Assembly (NCBI RefSeq): GCF_004919085.1
Contig: NZ_STGL01000002.1
Span: 186,001 to 250,000 of the forward strand
Direction of reading: 5' to 3'
Source of the DNA: Nocardioides sp. GY 10127
GTDB lineage: Bacteria; Actinomycetota; Actinomycetes; Propionibacteriales; Nocardioidaceae
Length of the DNA stretch: 64,000 bases
Under the pieces are notes generated by a model. It was not told the origin of the DNA and did no database searches. It saw only the letters and a program-made list of their open reading frames with translations. Positions 62,347 through 64,000 of the stretch are shown in pieces. The position numbers were made by a program, and so were the translations under genes. Numbering within the stretch: the first letter of the stretch is position 1; each line of letters starts with the position of its first letter.

Positions 62347-64000
62347 GTGACCATGACTGCACCCCCCGCTCCCGCTCCCACCGCTCCCTCCTCCCGACCG
62401 GCGCCGCCGGCCGGCCGTCGGCCGGTGGACTGGCGGCGCCTCCGTTCCCCGCTGGCACTGTCGTGCCTGGTCGGGGCGTTCGTCGCCGCCGTCGGCACGT
62501 CCCTGTCCACCGTCTTCGCCGGTCTGATCGCCGAGAACCCGACCGGGCGACTGCTGACGCTGCTCGCGGTCTGCGCCGTGGGTGCCGCGGTGGTGAACAC
62601 GATCGCCCGCACCGTGTGGGCCGGGGTGGTGGACCGGGCCGAGGGTCGGCTGCGTGCCGACCTCCTCGACGCCGCGATGGCCCAGCCGCTGGCGGACCTG
62701 TCGGAGCAGGCGGTCGGCGAGATCTACGACCGGCTAGACGACGACACCTACGAGGTCGGGAGCCTGCTGCGCCAGGGCGTGTGGCAGGCGATCGCGACGC
62801 TGCTCGCGGCCGGTCCGCTGTGGGTGGTGGCGACGGTGACGTGGTGGCCCGCGCTGTTCCTGTTCCCGCTCACCGCGGCGATCACCCTGCTCGCCGTCCG
62901 TCGGCTGCTCCCGGAGATCGCCCGCCGCAAGGTCGTCGAGGAGATGGCCTGGACGGACCACGCCGCCGCCATGGAGGAGGGCGTCGCCGCCCGCGACGAC
63001 CTGCGCACCAGCCTCGGCCAGGCCCACGTCGTCCGCCGCTGCGCAGAGCTCGCCGCGACGGTGCAGGCCCGCTTCGGCGCGGTGACGCACCTGGAGCGGC
63101 AGGTGGGACGCCGGTCGGGCGGCCTGCTGCACGGCCTGCTGGCCGGGGTCGGCGTGGTCGGGGTGACCCTCGTGGTCGACGGCCGGCTCTCCACGGCGTC
63201 CCTGGTCACCCTGTTCCTGGTCACCACCACGTTCGTCGGCCAGGTCGACCAGCTCGCCCGGCACCTGCCGGACCTGCAGGCCGGCCTCGGCGCGGTCATC
63301 CGGCTGCGCGACCTCATGGCCTCGGCCCCCGAGCCGTCGGGCGGCGAGCCCGTGCCCGAGGGCGCGCTCGGCCTCGAGCTGCGTGGCCTGCACTTCTCCT
63401 ACGGCACCGGCACGTACGCGCTGCGCGACGTCGACCTCGTCGTCCCGGCCGGCACGACGTGCGCCCTGGTGGGTCGGACGGGCTCGGGCAAGTCCACGCT
63501 GGCCTCCCTGGTCTCCCGCGCGCTCGACCCGGAGCCGGGCAGCGTCCTGCTGGGCGGGCGCGACGTGCTCGACCTCGACCTGCAGGAGCTGCGGGCGAGC
63601 GTCGGGGTCGTCACCCAGCGCACGGAGATCCTCGCCGGCACGCTCGCCGAGAACATCGCGCTCTTCGCGGACGTGCCGCGCACCGAGGTCGAGGCGGCGG
63701 TCGCCGAGCTCGGCCTGGACGCGTGGGTCGCGGGCCTGCCCGACGGCATCGACACCATGCTCGGCCCCGGTGGCGCCACGCTCTCCGCGGGCGAGGAGCA
63801 GCTCGTCGCGTTCGCCCGGCTGCTCGTGCGCGACGTGAAGGTCGTCGTCCTCGACGAGGCGACGGCGCGCATGGACCCGGTGACGGAGGCGCGGGTCGTG
63901 CGTGCCTCCGACCGACTGCTGACCGGACGCACCGGCATCCTCATCGCCCACCGGCTCTCCACCACGGAGCGCGCGGAGCAGGTGGCGGTGCTGGACGCCG
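62347..64000 (+). CDS. ABC exporter, fused membrane and ATPase domains (partial, cut by window end)
   Basis: At least 551 codons of a half-transporter. A Pro/Ala-rich start is followed by about six membrane spans (LALSCLVGAFVAAVGTSLS at the first) and an ATPase domain: Walker A GRTGSGKST (about residues 376-384), signature LSAGEEQ, Walker B VVVLDEATA and H-loop AHRLST. It is the type I exporter fold for lipid, peptide or drug export; the substrate is unknown and a partner gene may follow beyond the window. GTG 62347 and ATG 62353 are both possible starts; TACCGT at 62332-62337 is a possible -10. It has no stop before 64000. Confidence 0.92.
   Translation, partial: MTMTAPPAPAPTAPSSRPAPPAGRRPVDWRRLRSPLALSCLVGAFVAAVGTSLSTVFAGLIAENPTGRLLTLLAVCAVGAAVVNTIARTVWAGVVDRAEGRLRADLLDAAMAQPLADLSEQAVGEIYDRLDDDTYEVGSLLRQGVWQAIATLLAAGPLWVVATVTWWPALFLFPLTAAITLLAVRRLLPEIARRKVVEEMAWTDHAAAMEEGVAARDDLRTSLGQAHVVRRCAELAATVQARFGAVTHLERQVGRRSGGLLHGLLAGVGVVGVTLVVDGRLSTASLVTLFLVTTTFVGQVDQLARHLPDLQAGLGAVIRLRDLMASAPEPSGGEPVPEGALGLELRGLHFSYGTGTYALRDVDLVVPAGTTCALVGRTGSGKSTLASLVSRALDPEPGSVLLGGRDVLDLDLQELRASVGVVTQRTEILAGTLAENIALFADVPRTEVEAAVAELGLDAWVAGLPDGIDTMLGPGGATLSAGEEQLVAFARLLVRDVKVVVLDEATARMDPVTEARVVRASDRLLTGRTGILIAHRLSTTERAEQVAVLDA

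Noticed and set aside
61818..62612. Minus-strand gene crossing the large palindrome
   Set aside because: It opens inside the ABC exporter gene and runs through inverted repeat and terminator; the translation is Arg/Ser-rich and has no recognisable domain.
1..64000. tRNA, rRNA, riboswitch or prophage elements
   Set aside because: I looked for cloverleaf ends, rRNA-like tracts, glycine- or cobalamin-riboswitch cores near gcvT and the sulfur genes, and integrase-like genes, and recognised none by eye; a covariance-model scan would be needed to be sure.

Overview
The window is about 73% G+C chromosomal DNA from an actinobacterium (Actinomycetota). The evidence is GTG-rich starts, many GTGA stop/start overlaps, a recA-recX pair with DUF3046 and ClgR nearby, an F420-type oxidoreductase, an adenylylsulfate-reductase-type CysH, a two-lipoyl SucB, and LexA boxes of the GAAC-N4-GTTC type. 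Protein character suggests Nocardioidaceae or a close relative, but that is an impression and not a computed placement. I see no tRNA, rRNA, CRISPR array, transposase or phage gene.

Layout. 1-3.3 kb: the start of a possible SOS-controlled gene on the minus strand with a perfect LexA box, an AidB-like acyl-CoA dehydrogenase and a long-form glyA. 3.4-7.2 kb: a sulfate assimilation operon (leader peptide, sulfite reductase, 61-aa zinc ribbon, cysH, CbiX-like chelatase). 7.2-8.4 kb: a HipA-like kinase/DUF3037 pair. 8.5-11 kb: recA-recX-phosphoribosyltransferase with a LexA box and a 12-bp tandem repeat. 11-14.9 kb: a tightly overlapping operon of two glycosyltransferase-type genes, a methyltransferase, a cytochrome b/molybdopterin oxidoreductase fusion and a small membrane protein. 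15-19.2 kb: a polytopic membrane protein, a nucleotide-sugar epimerase, MTA phosphorylase, DUF3046 and a DinB-fold protein. 19.2-24.1 kb: Lhr helicase. 24-36.3 kb: secreted and metabolic genes (metalloprotease, clgR, GH15 hydrolase, 5'-nucleotidase, extracellular nuclease). 36.6-47.1 kb: the conserved actinobacterial run pgsA-rimO-RodZ-like-ftsK-rnj-dapA, read right to left. 47-50.5 kb: LLM oxidoreductase, folA-thyA, PhzF protein. 50.5-54.7 kb: a giant Ig-repeat/OmpA surface protein. 55-61.8 kb: gcvT, pepA, lpdA, sucB. 61.8-62.3 kb: tandem repeats and a ~340-bp imperfect palindrome, then an ABC exporter cut by the window end.

How it works together. The sulfur operon carries sulfate reduction from APS through sulfite to sulfide and is preceded by an actinobacterial leader peptide. 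glyA, gcvT, lpdA, folA and thyA are all one-carbon/folate genes, although dispersed. lpdA and sucB supply the E3 and E2 of 2-oxoacid dehydrogenase. The secreted nuclease and 5'-nucleotidase sit side by side and would release phosphate from extracellular nucleic acid. The nuclease gene has a PhoP-box-like triplet upstream.

Transcription signals are unusually legible. At least a dozen genes have a TANNNT (or CANNNT) hexamer ending 6 or 7 nt before the start codon, the arrangement of leaderless mRNAs. I used it to choose starts for acd, glyA, the HipA-like gene, lhr, ftsK, dapA, thyA, gcvT, pepA and others. The most novel-looking items are the molybdo-cytochrome/glycosyltransferase operon, the HipA-like/DUF3037 pair, the palindrome at 62.1 kb, the 12-bp inverted repeat bracketing the lhr promoter and a CbiX protein without its usual histidines.
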